Shown here one piece after another: positions 1-6,050 of a DNA stretch of 8,842 nt. Positions within the stretch are counted from its first letter, which is position 1, and every line of letters begins with the position of its first letter. Position numbers and translations under genes: made by a program. Source of the stretch: Oscillospiraceae bacterium (GTDB lineage: Bacteria; Bacillota; Clostridia; Oscillospirales; Oscillospiraceae); contig JAFRUW010000103.1 of assembly GCA_017438675.1 (NCBI GenBank), positions 1 to 8,842 of the forward strand, given 5' to 3'. The notes under the pieces were generated by a model. That model ran no database searches. It was given only the letters and a program-made list of their open reading frames with translations, and was not told the DNA's origin.

Positions 1-1
1 A

Positions 2-81
2 GGGGCGACCCTTGCGGTCGTCCCCTGTTGTGTATAGTCAGGCATAAGGGACAGCCGCAAGGGCTGCCCCTACATGGGGTG
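2..81. repeat. Two GC-rich palindromic repeat units
   Basis: Two imperfect palindromes lie in tandem. Unit A (2-24) pairs 2-10 with 16-24, nine pairs including one G-T wobble, around loop CTTGC. Unit B (48-70) pairs 48-56 with 62-70 with one A-C mismatch around a five-base loop. Both end in a run of C; unit B continues into CCCCTACATGGGGTG, which resembles the CCCCTACGGGTGCGG following the palindromes at 2405-2490. I read them as members of one dispersed intergenic family, like REP/MITE-type repeats common in gut Clostridia. Function is unknown, and the repeat may start before the window. Confidence 0.7.
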
Positions 82-153
82 ATAGCAACCGCCCAACCCA
101 CAGGCGAAAAACTGCACCCCGCGCAAATAATGCACAAAATTACTAAAAATATA

Positions 154-183
154 TTTACAAACAAGGGGGAAATATGGTATTCT
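154..183 (+). promoter_or_regulatory. Possible promoter for the dockerin gene
   Basis: The AT-rich stretch upstream of the dockerin gene contains TTTACA (154-159), close to the -35 consensus, and TATTCT (178-183), a 4/6 match to the -10 consensus, 18 bases apart. A second AT-rich TATATA follows at 183-188 and could serve as the -10 instead. The leader to the ATG at 251 would be about 60 bases. The ribosome binding site is clear: AAGAAAGGAAGGA ends about 8 bases before the start codon. Confidence 0.35.
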
Positions 184-250
184 ATATAAGGAATAATTTA
201 CTCTGAGGGCTGTATTCTGAATAACGCAATAAAGAAAGGAAGGATTTTTT

Positions 251-2293
251 ATGAAGAAAAACAGACTTTTTTCCCTGCTTCTGGCGCTGGTCATGCTCTT
301 CGGCGTGGTGTCCGCGCTGGGTATCACTGCCGGGGCGGCGGATACGCTAAACCCAACTGTCAATAGCAATGGAATTTTGACATGGAATGCAATAGACAAC
401 GCTGTATATAGTATATGGTGGTATATTAATGGAGAAGGAGATTCCAAAACAAGTCATAGTGATGAGTATATTTCTTCGACAACATATAATCTAAAAGCGG
501 AAATGGATAGTTTGCTTAGCACAAATAAAGGATTATATGAAATTAGAGTAATTGCTTATAGCAAAAATTCGGGCATTCAACTTAAAAGAGAAAGTTGTTC
601 ATATCAATATGTCCCAAATACCCCTTACCTTGATACTCCTGAACCGAGGTTTGTTGGAACGACAATACAATGGACTGCAGTAAACGGAGCAAATGAATAT
701 CGGTATAGAGTGATGGTGGGAGATTCACCGTCAAGTTTCTTTTTAAACAGTAACTCCAAGTTAGGGACAATAAGCGGTACGAGTGTTGATCTTTCAGGTT
801 GGATTGAACCAAACTTTTATTATTATTTTATAGTAGTAGCGCGTTCTCCAAGTATAAGAGCATCAGAAACTGCTACATCAGAGGTTGTTAAGGGATCGGA
901 TCTTTTAAACGGCTATCAAACACCCATTCCAATCAAATCGGTAGATGTAAAAGTGGAGGTCCCCGCTGCGGGAAATCGTCCGAAAAAACCTACAGTCAAT
1001 TCTGCAGATGCCACAATAAATTTATATGAATGGCGTCATAATGGCTTAAAAATGTCCGATACCGATACCTTTGTTGCCGGAGAAACATATAGGTTGATTG
1101 TAATATTGTATCCGGCAAACAGTAAATCATTTAACAACAATACTGAAGCAACCATAAACGGTAAGACAGGACATATCCAAATACAAGCTAGTGACGTTAT
1201 CAACTATTATCTCGATTTTGCGGTTCCTTTCGGCAACCTCACCGGTTCGGTGACCATCAGCCCGTCTTCACCCCATGCGGGCGATACACTGACAGCTAAC
1301 CTCAGCGGAACCGTGGCGAGTATTCCGGCAAATAAAATTCACTATCAGTGGCAGAAGGACATGTCCGAGGACGGCGGTTTTTACAGAGACATAGCCGGCG
1401 AGACAAATAAAACGTTTAACATTCCGCTGACGGATACATCCGGCTATTCAAAATACCGCGTGAAGGTCACCGCCGACTACTATGACGGAGAGCTGCGCAG
1501 CGATTCTGTCAGGGTAGCGGAGGGACAACCTACACTCACGGGTACGGTGACGGTCACGCCGTCCTCACCGAAAGCGGGCAATACGCTGACGGCAGATTTC
1601 ACCGGCACTTTGGCAACCTTACCCGCATACAGGATCCATTACCAGTGGCAGTTCAGCGCAGGTGAGGGTGCGGTCTGGAAAGATATAGCCGCCGGGACAT
1701 CAAGAGACTATACTACAGCGTCAAATACCCCGACCGGCAGGAACTACCGCGTTATGGTGACGGCGGACGGTTATGACGGTGCGGTTTACAGCAATGTGGT
1801 GATACTGTCCAATCCGCTCACGGGCACGGTTACCATCAGCCCGACAAATCCGAAGCAGGGCGATACACTGACGGCAAATCCCGGCGGGGGACTTAATAGC
1901 ATACCGGCAAGCAGGTACCATTACCAGTGGCAGCGCGTTGGTCTGGTTGGCAAAAACTATGTCTATACAGATATTTCCGGGGCAACGGGCAAAACATATA
2001 CGGTAACGGAGGCGGCAGGTACAATGCTTTGTATAAAAATAACCGCCGACGGCTACGTGGGTGAAATCCGCAGCAACAGAGTAACAGTATCGGCAGGCGG
2101 CTCCTCCTACCCCAAGGGCGACGTTGACCGCAGCGGACAGGTGGGTAACAGCGACCTCATCATGGTGGCCCGCCATGTTGTGCACATCCTGACCCTGACG
2201 GGAGAGCAGTTTACCCTTGGCGACATGAACGACGACAAGGTCATCGACAATAAGGACATAATCAGCGTAGCGAGAAAGGTCGTAGGACTGTAA
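251..2293 (+). CDS. Secreted multidomain dockerin protein with Fn3-like and Ig-like repeats
   Basis: The 680-residue protein begins with a signal peptide (about 1-30: MKKNR, hydrophobic core, likely cleavage after AGAA). Two Fn3-like modules follow (about 33-118 and 124-213, each with a WTA/WNA core motif), then an all-beta domain (about 228-325), three tandem Ig-like repeats (about 330-422, 429-520, 523-614) sharing LTGTVTISP, GDTLTA and HYQWQ, and a type I dockerin (about 621-680). The dockerin has two calcium-loop segments, GDVDRSGQVGNSD (D624, D626, S628, D635) and GDMNDDKVIDNKD (D658, N660, D662, D669), each followed by a helix. Dockerins bind cohesins, so the protein is probably displayed on a cellulosome-like or cell-wall scaffold. 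There is no catalytic domain, so a binding or adhesion role is inferred. The N-terminal two Fn3-like modules and following domain are much AT-richer than the signal-peptide and C-terminal coding parts. The product is clear as a dockerin protein; its ligand is unknown. Confidence 0.9.
   Translation: MKKNRLFSLLLALVMLFGVVSALGITAGAADTLNPTVNSNGILTWNAIDNAVYSIWWYINGEGDSKTSHSDEYISSTTYNLKAEMDSLLSTNKGLYEIRVIAYSKNSGIQLKRESCSYQYVPNTPYLDTPEPRFVGTTIQWTAVNGANEYRYRVMVGDSPSSFFLNSNSKLGTISGTSVDLSGWIEPNFYYYFIVVARSPSIRASETATSEVVKGSDLLNGYQTPIPIKSVDVKVEVPAAGNRPKKPTVNSADATINLYEWRHNGLKMSDTDTFVAGETYRLIVILYPANSKSFNNNTEATINGKTGHIQIQASDVINYYLDFAVPFGNLTGSVTISPSSPHAGDTLTANLSGTVASIPANKIHYQWQKDMSEDGGFYRDIAGETNKTFNIPLTDTSGYSKYRVKVTADYYDGELRSDSVRVAEGQPTLTGTVTVTPSSPKAGNTLTADFTGTLATLPAYRIHYQWQFSAGEGAVWKDIAAGTSRDYTTASNTPTGRNYRVMVTADGYDGAVYSNVVILSNPLTGTVTISPTNPKQGDTLTANPGGGLNSIPASRYHYQWQRVGLVGKNYVYTDISGATGKTYTVTEAAGTMLCIKITADGYVGEIRSNRVTVSAGGSSYPKGDVDRSGQVGNSDLIMVARHVVHILTLTGEQFTLGDMNDDKVIDNKDIISVARKVVGL
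1238..2092 (+). repeat. Three tandem Ig-like coding repeats
   Basis: Three units of roughly 280 bases start near 1238, 1535 and 1817. They keep similarity in DNA as well as in protein: units one and three share ACCATCAGCCCG and GGCGATACACTGAC, and all three encode the order LTG-V-(I/V)-P, GxTLTA, HYQWQ, then VTADxYxG or ITADGYVG. This points to intragenic duplication followed by divergence. Copy number could vary between strains by recombination (inference). Confidence 0.8.
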
Positions 2294-2330
2294 AAAACAA
2301 TGCTTCCCTATTTGGGAAGCATTGTTTTTT
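2292..2330. terminator. Strong bidirectional intrinsic terminator
   Basis: A perfect 17-bp stem pairs 2292-2308 with 2314-2330 around loop TATTT. On the plus strand the stem ends in T6; on the minus strand the complement of the leading A6 gives a second T tract. The left arm begins inside the TAA stop of the dockerin gene. It can end that transcript and also stop carD-ispD-ispF readthrough from the other side. Confidence 0.9.
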
Positions 2331-2578
2331 AGTGAAAAATTGAGAATGAAAAATGAAAAATGGCGGTATTTTTTAATTCTGACGAAGTAAAAAATGATTT
2401 GAATGGCGGGCGATCAATGATCGCCCCTACGGGTGCGGTGGTTATTGCGGGCGGGCGCGGAGGCCCGCCCCTACGGGTGCGGTACATTGCGGGCGGGTCG
2501 GCCCGCCCTGTTTTTATTAATCAATTACAAATGGGAAATACGACCATTTTTCATTTCCCATTTTCAATTCTTCATTAA
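2329..2578. mobile_element. MITE-like element with imperfect terminal inverted repeats
   Basis: The ends are inverted copies of each other. Aligning 2333-2371 with the reverse complement of 2536-2574 gives 33 identities in 39 positions; four more outer bases extend this to 36/43. The shared core reads ATGAAAAATGG. Between the ends are three GC-rich palindromic units (2405-2510) and no credible gene. The right arm also contains an 11-bp perfect inverted repeat (2529-2539 with 2553-2563). Small size, terminal inverted repeats, absence of a coding region and position between two genes fit a non-autonomous mobile repeat. No target duplication could be recognised, and mobility is inference. Confidence 0.6.
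2405..2510. repeat. Three tandem palindromic units inside the inverted-repeat element
   Basis: Each unit has a hairpin-forming core: GGGCGATC/GATCGCCC with loop AAT, GGGCGGGC/GCCCGCCC with loop GCGGAG, and GGGCGGG/CCCGCCC with loop TCGG. The first two are followed by CCTACGGGTGCGG and TTATTGC or ACATTGC; the third is shortened and runs into TTTTTATTAA. The spacing is about 42-44 bases. The inner stem bases differ from unit to unit, yet pairing is kept. Confidence 0.75.
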
Positions 2579-3040
2579 CAAAGCCACCGCGTGGGCGGCG
2601 ACGCCCTCGCCTGAACCCGTAAAGCCCATCTTTTCCTCGGTGGTGGCTTTTACATTCACGCAGTCGGCGGGAGCTTTAAGGACCTCCGCCAGATTCCGCA
2701 CCATATCGGGGATATACGACGCCAGCCTGGGCTTCTGGGCGATTATCGTAACATCGGCGTTGCCGATCCTGTACCCCTTTCCCTCCATGAGCCCGACCAC
2801 ATGGGCGAGGAGCGCCATGCTGTCGGCGCCCTTGTACCTGGGGTCGCTGTCGGGGAAGTGCCTGCCGATGTCCCCCAGCGCCAGTGCGCCTAAGATCGCG
2901 TCCATCAGGGCGTGGACAGCCACATCCGCGTCGGAGTGACCGTCGGGGCCGAAATCCGCAGGGATACGCACCCCGCAGAAGATGCAGGGCCGCCCCTCCT
3001 TATATCTATGTACGTCGTAACCGTGGCCGATCCGTATCAT
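2564..3040 (-). CDS. ispF: 2-C-methyl-D-erythritol 2,4-cyclodiphosphate synthase
   Basis: IspF converts CDP-methylerythritol 2-phosphate to methylerythritol 2,4-cyclodiphosphate with loss of CMP, the fifth step of the MEP isoprenoid pathway. At 158 residues it has the usual family length. Visible signatures are GHGYDVHRY (D9 and H11, metal ligands), GHSDADVAVHALMDAILGAL (H43, third metal ligand), GDIGRHFPDSD and the C-terminal FTGSGEGVAAHAVALL. The start ATG overlaps the ispD stop as ATGA, so the two are probably translationally coupled. The last codons (LMKN and stop) lie inside the end of the inverted-repeat element, although the family-conserved part finishes just before that. Confidence 0.97.
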   Translation of the reverse strand: MIRIGHGYDVHRYKEGRPCIFCGVRIPADFGPDGHSDADVAVHALMDAILGALALGDIGRHFPDSDPRYKGADSMALLAHVVGLMEGKGYRIGNADVTIIAQKPRLASYIPDMVRNLAEVLKAPADCVNVKATTEEKMGFTGSGEGVAAHAVALLMKN

Positions 3041-3780
3041 TCGGTTTCCTTTCTCCGCTTCAGTATGGCTTCGCCGATCACCATATCCTCCGGGGTGGTG
3101 ATCTTTATGTTCTCATAGGAGCCGGGTACGATGCGCACCTCGCCCCCGATGGCCTCTGCCGCCATGGAATCGTCGGTGATGGAGAGCTTCCTGTCTGCGG
3201 CGTTCTTCATTGCCCCACGTATGAGATCGGCGTCGAAGGCCTGGGGGGTCTGGACTGCATAAAGCTCCGACCTGTCGGGTGTGGAAACGACCTTGCCGTT
3301 CTTCACCGTCTTCACCGTGTCCTTCACCTGGACCGCCGGCACCGCGGCGTTGTACTCCGCTGCGGTTTTTATAACTTCCTCCACGATCTCCGGCGTCACA
3401 AAGGGCCGCGCCCCGTCGTGTATCGCGATCACCTTCGCCTTTTTCGACACCTCATTTATGCCGTTCATCACGGACTCCGCCCGGGTATCACCCCCGTGGG
3501 TGAGCCTTGTCACCTTACTTAGCCCATATTGAGCAAAGATCATCGCTGTTCTGGGGATATCCTCCCGCCTCGTCACCACGATGATCTCACTTACCGATTT
3601 GCATTTGCTGAGGGCCATGACTGTCCTTACCAGAACCGGCACACCGTCAAGCTCGGCAAATATCTTGTCCACGCCCTCCATCCTCGAAGAGCTGCCGGCG
3701 GCGGGCACCACAACAGAGCAGAACCCTCTGCCTGTTTTCAGTATCCCGCCGGTCTTTTTCTTAAAAAGCAACTTTTCCAC
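3037..3780 (-). CDS. ispD: 2-C-methyl-D-erythritol 4-phosphate cytidylyltransferase
   Basis: IspD transfers CMP from CTP to methylerythritol 4-phosphate, giving CDP-methylerythritol. The 247-residue product shows the nucleotide-binding PAAGSSSRM (26-34), K39, GGDTRAESV (96-104), HDGARPF (121-127), TPDR, QTPQAFD (177-183), TDDS (202-205) and NIKITTPEDM (224-233). The start is a GTG at 3780, nine bases after the carD stop, with AAGGG just upstream. It gives about 20 residues of basic leader (KLLFKKKTGG) before the usual first strand CSVVVPAAG; no better start was found between. The stop overlaps the ispF start by four bases. The family assignment is firm; the exact start is less so. Confidence 0.95.
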   Translation of the reverse strand: MEKLLFKKKTGGILKTGRGFCSVVVPAAGSSSRMEGVDKIFAELDGVPVLVRTVMALSKCKSVSEIIVVTRREDIPRTAMIFAQYGLSKVTRLTHGGDTRAESVMNGINEVSKKAKVIAIHDGARPFVTPEIVEEVIKTAAEYNAAVPAVQVKDTVKTVKNGKVVSTPDRSELYAVQTPQAFDADLIRGAMKNAADRKLSITDDSMAAEAIGGEVRIVPGSYENIKITTPEDMVIGEAILKRRKETE

Positions 3781-3789
3781 CTCGAGCCC

Positions 3790-4266
3790 TTATCCGAAAG
3801 CCTTATTCAGCCTCATCTCCACTTCCTCGTAAGTGGATTTCTGAGCAATGACGATCTCGGATATAAGTATCTGCTTTGCCGAACGGAGCATTTTCCTTTC
3901 GCCGTTGGAAAGGCCCTTCTCGTTTTCCCGCTCCATAAGGCCCTTGATAACCCCGGCCACCTCAAACAGATCGCCGCTCCTGATCTTCAGCAGGTTCTCT
4001 CTGTACCGCTTGTTCCAGTTCTGGGTCATATCGATGTCGATATCGCCGAAGCTGTTTATAACGCGCTCCGCGTATTCGGAATCCACCACCGGGCGCACCC
4101 CGATACTGTCGCAGGACTCCACCGGTATCTTCACAGTCATGCTGCCCTTGCCGAGATGCAGGACATAAAACTGCTTCATTGTATCCCCGACCTTACGCTC
4201 TTCGATCTCGTCTATCACTCCCGCGCCGTGCAGCGGATGCACTATATTCTCTCCCACTCTGTACAT
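3790..4266 (-). CDS. CarD/CdnL family RNA polymerase-binding transcription regulator
   Basis: This 158-residue protein matches CarD/CdnL in length and layout. An N-terminal RNA-polymerase-interacting domain (about 1-62) has VGENIVHPLHGAGVI and YVLHLGKGSMTVKIPV. A helical C-terminal domain has the signature NWNKRYRENLLKIRSGD (83-99) and the ERKMLRSAKQIL helix. W84 probably corresponds to the Trp that CarD proteins use to wedge the upstream edge of the promoter bubble. Family members bind the RNAP beta subunit and stabilise open complexes, often at rRNA promoters. It heads the operon with ispD and ispF. GAGGTGA lies just before the ATG, and a strong promoter lies upstream. Confidence 0.93.
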   Translation of the reverse strand: MYRVGENIVHPLHGAGVIDEIEERKVGDTMKQFYVLHLGKGSMTVKIPVESCDSIGVRPVVDSEYAERVINSFGDIDIDMTQNWNKRYRENLLKIRSGDLFEVAGVIKGLMERENEKGLSNGERKMLRSAKQILISEIVIAQKSTYEEVEMRLNKAFG

Positions 4267-4314
4267 TATTCACCTCAGTATCTTTCTCTTCCTAACTTAT
4301 AACTATCCGACAAT

Positions 4315-4344
4315 ATTATACACCATTTTGATGTTTTTTAGCAA
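4315..4344 (-). promoter_or_regulatory. Sigma-A-type promoter of the carD-ispD-ispF operon
   Basis: Read on the minus strand, TTGCTA (4344-4339) and a perfect TATAAT (4320-4315) are separated by 18 bases. The predicted start of transcription is near 4308, about 40 bases before the carD ATG at 4266, with GAGGTGA in the leader. The -35 matches consensus at four of six positions. Confidence 0.65.
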
Positions 4345-4535
4345 GAACTTTTTCCTGAAAAAAGCGTTTTTTCCTGCGATATTCCGCAGACTCAGCGCCT
4401 CCCCGCGCCATACGCCGGGCAGAGAACATACAACAAACGGAACTCCGGCCCGGGAATGTGCAGGCCCGTGTATTCCGCACCGTTTTTCTTTTTTCATCCT
4501 TTATTTTTTCATTAAAAAAGAATGCTCTCTCCGTC
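4345..4535. other. Divergent intergenic region without a recognisable gene
   Basis: The 335 bases between the carD and cyclophilin start codons hold the two divergent promoters. The interior has a short A/T-only hairpin (GAAAAAA-GCG-TTTTTTC near 4358-4374) and a GC-rich stretch around 4395-4470 with no family-like coding potential. A 64-codon minus-strand open frame runs through it but has no convincing start signal or conserved motif. I see no RNA gene. Confidence 0.5.
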
Positions 4536-4564
4536 TTGCATATATCGCGATAATTTGATAAAAT
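4536..4564 (+). promoter_or_regulatory. Probable promoter of the cyclophilin gene
   Basis: TTGCAT (4536-4541) and TAAAAT (4559-4564, five of six consensus bases) are 17 bases apart. A perfect 10-bp palindrome, TATCGCGATA (4543-4552), sits in the spacer and could be an operator, though this is inference. The leader to the ATG at 4602 is about 30 bases and contains GAAAGGA as ribosome binding site. Confidence 0.45.
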
Positions 4565-4601
4565 AAGGCATCATATCCCAATGTGAAAGGAATGTAATAT
4601 T

Positions 4602-5315
4602 ATGTCAACCAACAGCAACAGACCCTCCGGCCGCTATCCCTCAAACGGGAGAAGGCCCGATCCCAGAGCTTCGGTCAAGCCCGCATCCATTTTAAAGAAC
4701 CGCAGGCTTCTTGCCCTTATCGCGGCATGTGTCGTGCTTCTTGCCGTCATCATCGGCTTAGCCATCCACAAGAAGAACAGCAAGAAGAATGCCGATCCCG
4801 CCAACGTGAATTACGTCGCCGAGATCACCGTCAAGGATTACGGCTCCATCACCGTGGCGCTGGACAGCAGCGCCGCACCCGAGACCGTGGCAAACTTTGT
4901 GGAACTGGCAAAGTCCGGCTTCTATGACGGGCTCACCTTCCACCGCATCATGGACGGCTTTATGATCCAGGGCGGCGATCCGGACGGCAACGGTACCGGC
5001 GGCTCCGGCAAAAATATCACCGGCGAGTTCAAGCTGAACGGCTTCGACAATCCCATATCCCACACCCGCGGCACCATTTCCATGGCACGCGCCAACGACC
5101 CCAACAGCGCAAGCTCCCAGTTCTTTATCGTTCAGGCGGACAGCACCTTCCTGGACGGCAGCTATGCTGCTTTCGGCCGCGTCACCAGCGGCATGGAAGT
5201 CGTTGACCGGATCTGCGCCGACGCGGAGCCCACCGACAATAACGGCACCATCCCCGCGGCCCAGCAGCCTGTCATCACCTCCATCACCATCAGTGAGGCA
5301 GAAGCGGGCAAATAA
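4602..5315 (+). CDS. Membrane-anchored cyclophilin-type peptidyl-prolyl cis-trans isomerase
   Basis: The protein has 237 residues: a basic, proline-rich cytoplasmic head (1-34), one membrane segment (about 35-55) without a lipobox or obvious cleavage site, a short lysine-rich linker, and a cyclophilin domain (about 72-230). Active-site motifs are intact: FHRIMDGFMIQGGD (113-126, with R115 and Q123), GTISMAR (157-163), SSQFFI (171-176) and LDGSYAAFGRV (184-194). F183 stands where eukaryotic cyclophilin A has the cyclosporin-contacting Trp, as is usual in bacterial enzymes. The likely role is folding of exported proteins at the outer face of the membrane. No terminator separates it from the riboswitch downstream, so readthrough into the B12 unit is possible. 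Confidence 0.93.
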   Translation: MSTNSNRPSGRYPSNGRRPDPRASVKPASILKNRRLLALIAACVVLLAVIIGLAIHKKNSKKNADPANVNYVAEITVKDYGSITVALDSSAAPETVANFVELAKSGFYDGLTFHRIMDGFMIQGGDPDGNGTGGSGKNITGEFKLNGFDNPISHTRGTISMARANDPNSASSQFFIVQADSTFLDGSYAAFGRVTSGMEVVDRICADAEPTDNNGTIPAAQQPVITSITISEAEAGK

Positions 5316-5334
5316 TACATAACCAAGTCAATAA

Positions 5335-5497
5335 CAGACCGGGATCTGCCCTATGCGGCAGTTAACAGGGAAATGGGGGTGCGAATCCTCCGCGAGGCCG
5401 TCACTGTGAAGTGAAGCGCAAGCTTCCGAAGTCAGAAAGCCTGCCCGGGCGGCGTAAAATTCCGCCGCGTCGTACAAGGAGCCGCGATACCCGGCTG
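5335..5497 (+). promoter_or_regulatory. Cobalamin riboswitch
   Basis: Conserved cobalamin-aptamer blocks appear in order: a 5-bp hairpin CTGCC/GGCAG (5346-5361), GTTAACAGGGAA (5361-5372), GGTGCGAATCC (5378-5388), GAGGCCGTCACTGTGA (5394-5409) and the B12 box AGTCAGAAAGCCTGCC (5430-5445). The closing helix pairs CCGGG (5339-5343) with CCCGG (5444-5448), as in the btuB leader. Between CACTGTGA and the B12 box there is only one short hairpin, GAAGC-GCAA-GCTTC (5413-5426), so the large peripheral arm of many class I aptamers is absent. A GC hairpin (5449-5468) follows. It should control the DUF4430/S-component genes. No separate promoter was recognised in the 20 bases between the cyclophilin stop and the aptamer. 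Confidence 0.9.
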
Positions 5498-5519
5498 AAT
5501 TGTAGAAAAACGCATTACG

Positions 5520-5582
5520 GCAAACGGCGGTGGTCATTCCCACCACCGTTTGCTTAAGCCTGTCCCCATTTGCCGGACAGGC
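5520..5582 (+). terminator. Hairpins in the riboswitch expression platform
   Basis: A 14-bp stem with one C-A mismatch pairs 5520-5533 with 5540-5553 around loop TCATTC. It is followed by a second 8-bp stem, GCCTGTCC (5558-5565) with GGACAGGC (5575-5582). Neither is directly followed by a T run; the first continues with TTAAGCC, and a pyrimidine-rich tract comes only at 5596-5616. The position between aptamer and gene suggests a regulated terminator or other switch element, but the canonical U tract is lacking. Confidence 0.5.
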
Positions 5583-5654
5583 CGGTTCTCTGCGTCCCCT
5601 TCTCTCTTTTTTCTTTGTACGATTTCTGTATAAAATATAAAGGAGAGATTTTTT

Positions 5655-6050
5655 ATGTCCAAAACAGCAAAAAGCATCATTGCCGTCATTATCCTTCTGG
5701 TGTTCGTGGCGGCGGCCATCTTCGCCTGGAAGTACTTTTCTCCCAAGGCCAACGAGGGCGGCAAGACCATCACGGTAGAAGTGGTTCACGGCGATGAAAG
5801 CAAAAAGACCTTCACCATCTCCACCGACGCGGAGTTCCTTCGCGGCGCTCTTGAGCAGGAGAAGCTGGTGGAAGGCAGTGAAAGCGAATTCGGTCTTTTC
5901 GTCACAAAGGTTGACGGCGAGACTGCTGATGATTCCCTGCAGCAGTGGTGGCGCTTCTCCAAGGACGGCGTCGATCTTATGACCGGCGTTGACGAAGCTC
6001 CCATTGCCGACGGTGAGCACTATGAAATCACCCTCACTACAGGCTGGTAA
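5655..6050 (+). CDS. Membrane-anchored DUF4430 (transcobalamin-C-terminal-like) protein
   Basis: The protein has 131 residues: one N-terminal membrane anchor (about 7-26) and an extracytoplasmic DUF4430 domain (about 36-130). Family hallmarks visible are GLFVTKVDGE (80-89), QQWWRFSKDG (96-105), GVD at 111-113 and DGEHYEITLTTGW (119-131). DUF4430 resembles the C-terminal domain of intrinsic factor and transcobalamin, which touches cobalamin. AGGAG lies nine bases before the ATG. It sits behind the cobalamin riboswitch and overlaps the S-component gene by 29 bases, so I infer a surface corrinoid-capture partner for that transporter. There is no lipobox Cys; anchoring is by the uncleaved helix. 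Substrate binding has not been shown by the sequence itself. Confidence 0.85.
   Translation: MSKTAKSIIAVIILLVFVAAAIFAWKYFSPKANEGGKTITVEVVHGDESKKTFTISTDAEFLRGALEQEKLVEGSESEFGLFVTKVDGETADDSLQQWWRFSKDGVDLMTGVDEAPIADGEHYEITLTTGW

Noticed and set aside
2405..2510. Tandem repeats that could be taken for a CRISPR array
   Set aside because: There are only three units, each internally palindromic, with near-identical tails in place of unique spacers and no cas genes nearby.
2360..2578. A 72-codon plus-strand open frame inside the inverted-repeat element
   Set aside because: It simply reads through the palindromic repeat units; no ribosome site or protein-like composition supports it.
3529..4302. A 257-codon plus-strand open frame opposite ispD and carD
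   Set aside because: It is antisense to two clearly recognised genes with intact family motifs, and its translation, rich in His, Leu and Pro, matches no family I know.
4303..4497. A 64-codon minus-strand open frame in the divergent intergenic region
   Set aside because: It runs over the carD promoter, has no convincing ribosome site, and shows low-complexity basic residues without conserved motifs.
5615..5634. Possible promoter (TTGTAC and TATAAA) just before the DUF4430 gene
   Set aside because: The spacing is only eight bases, and a start there would remove the ribosome site from the leader and bypass the riboswitch.
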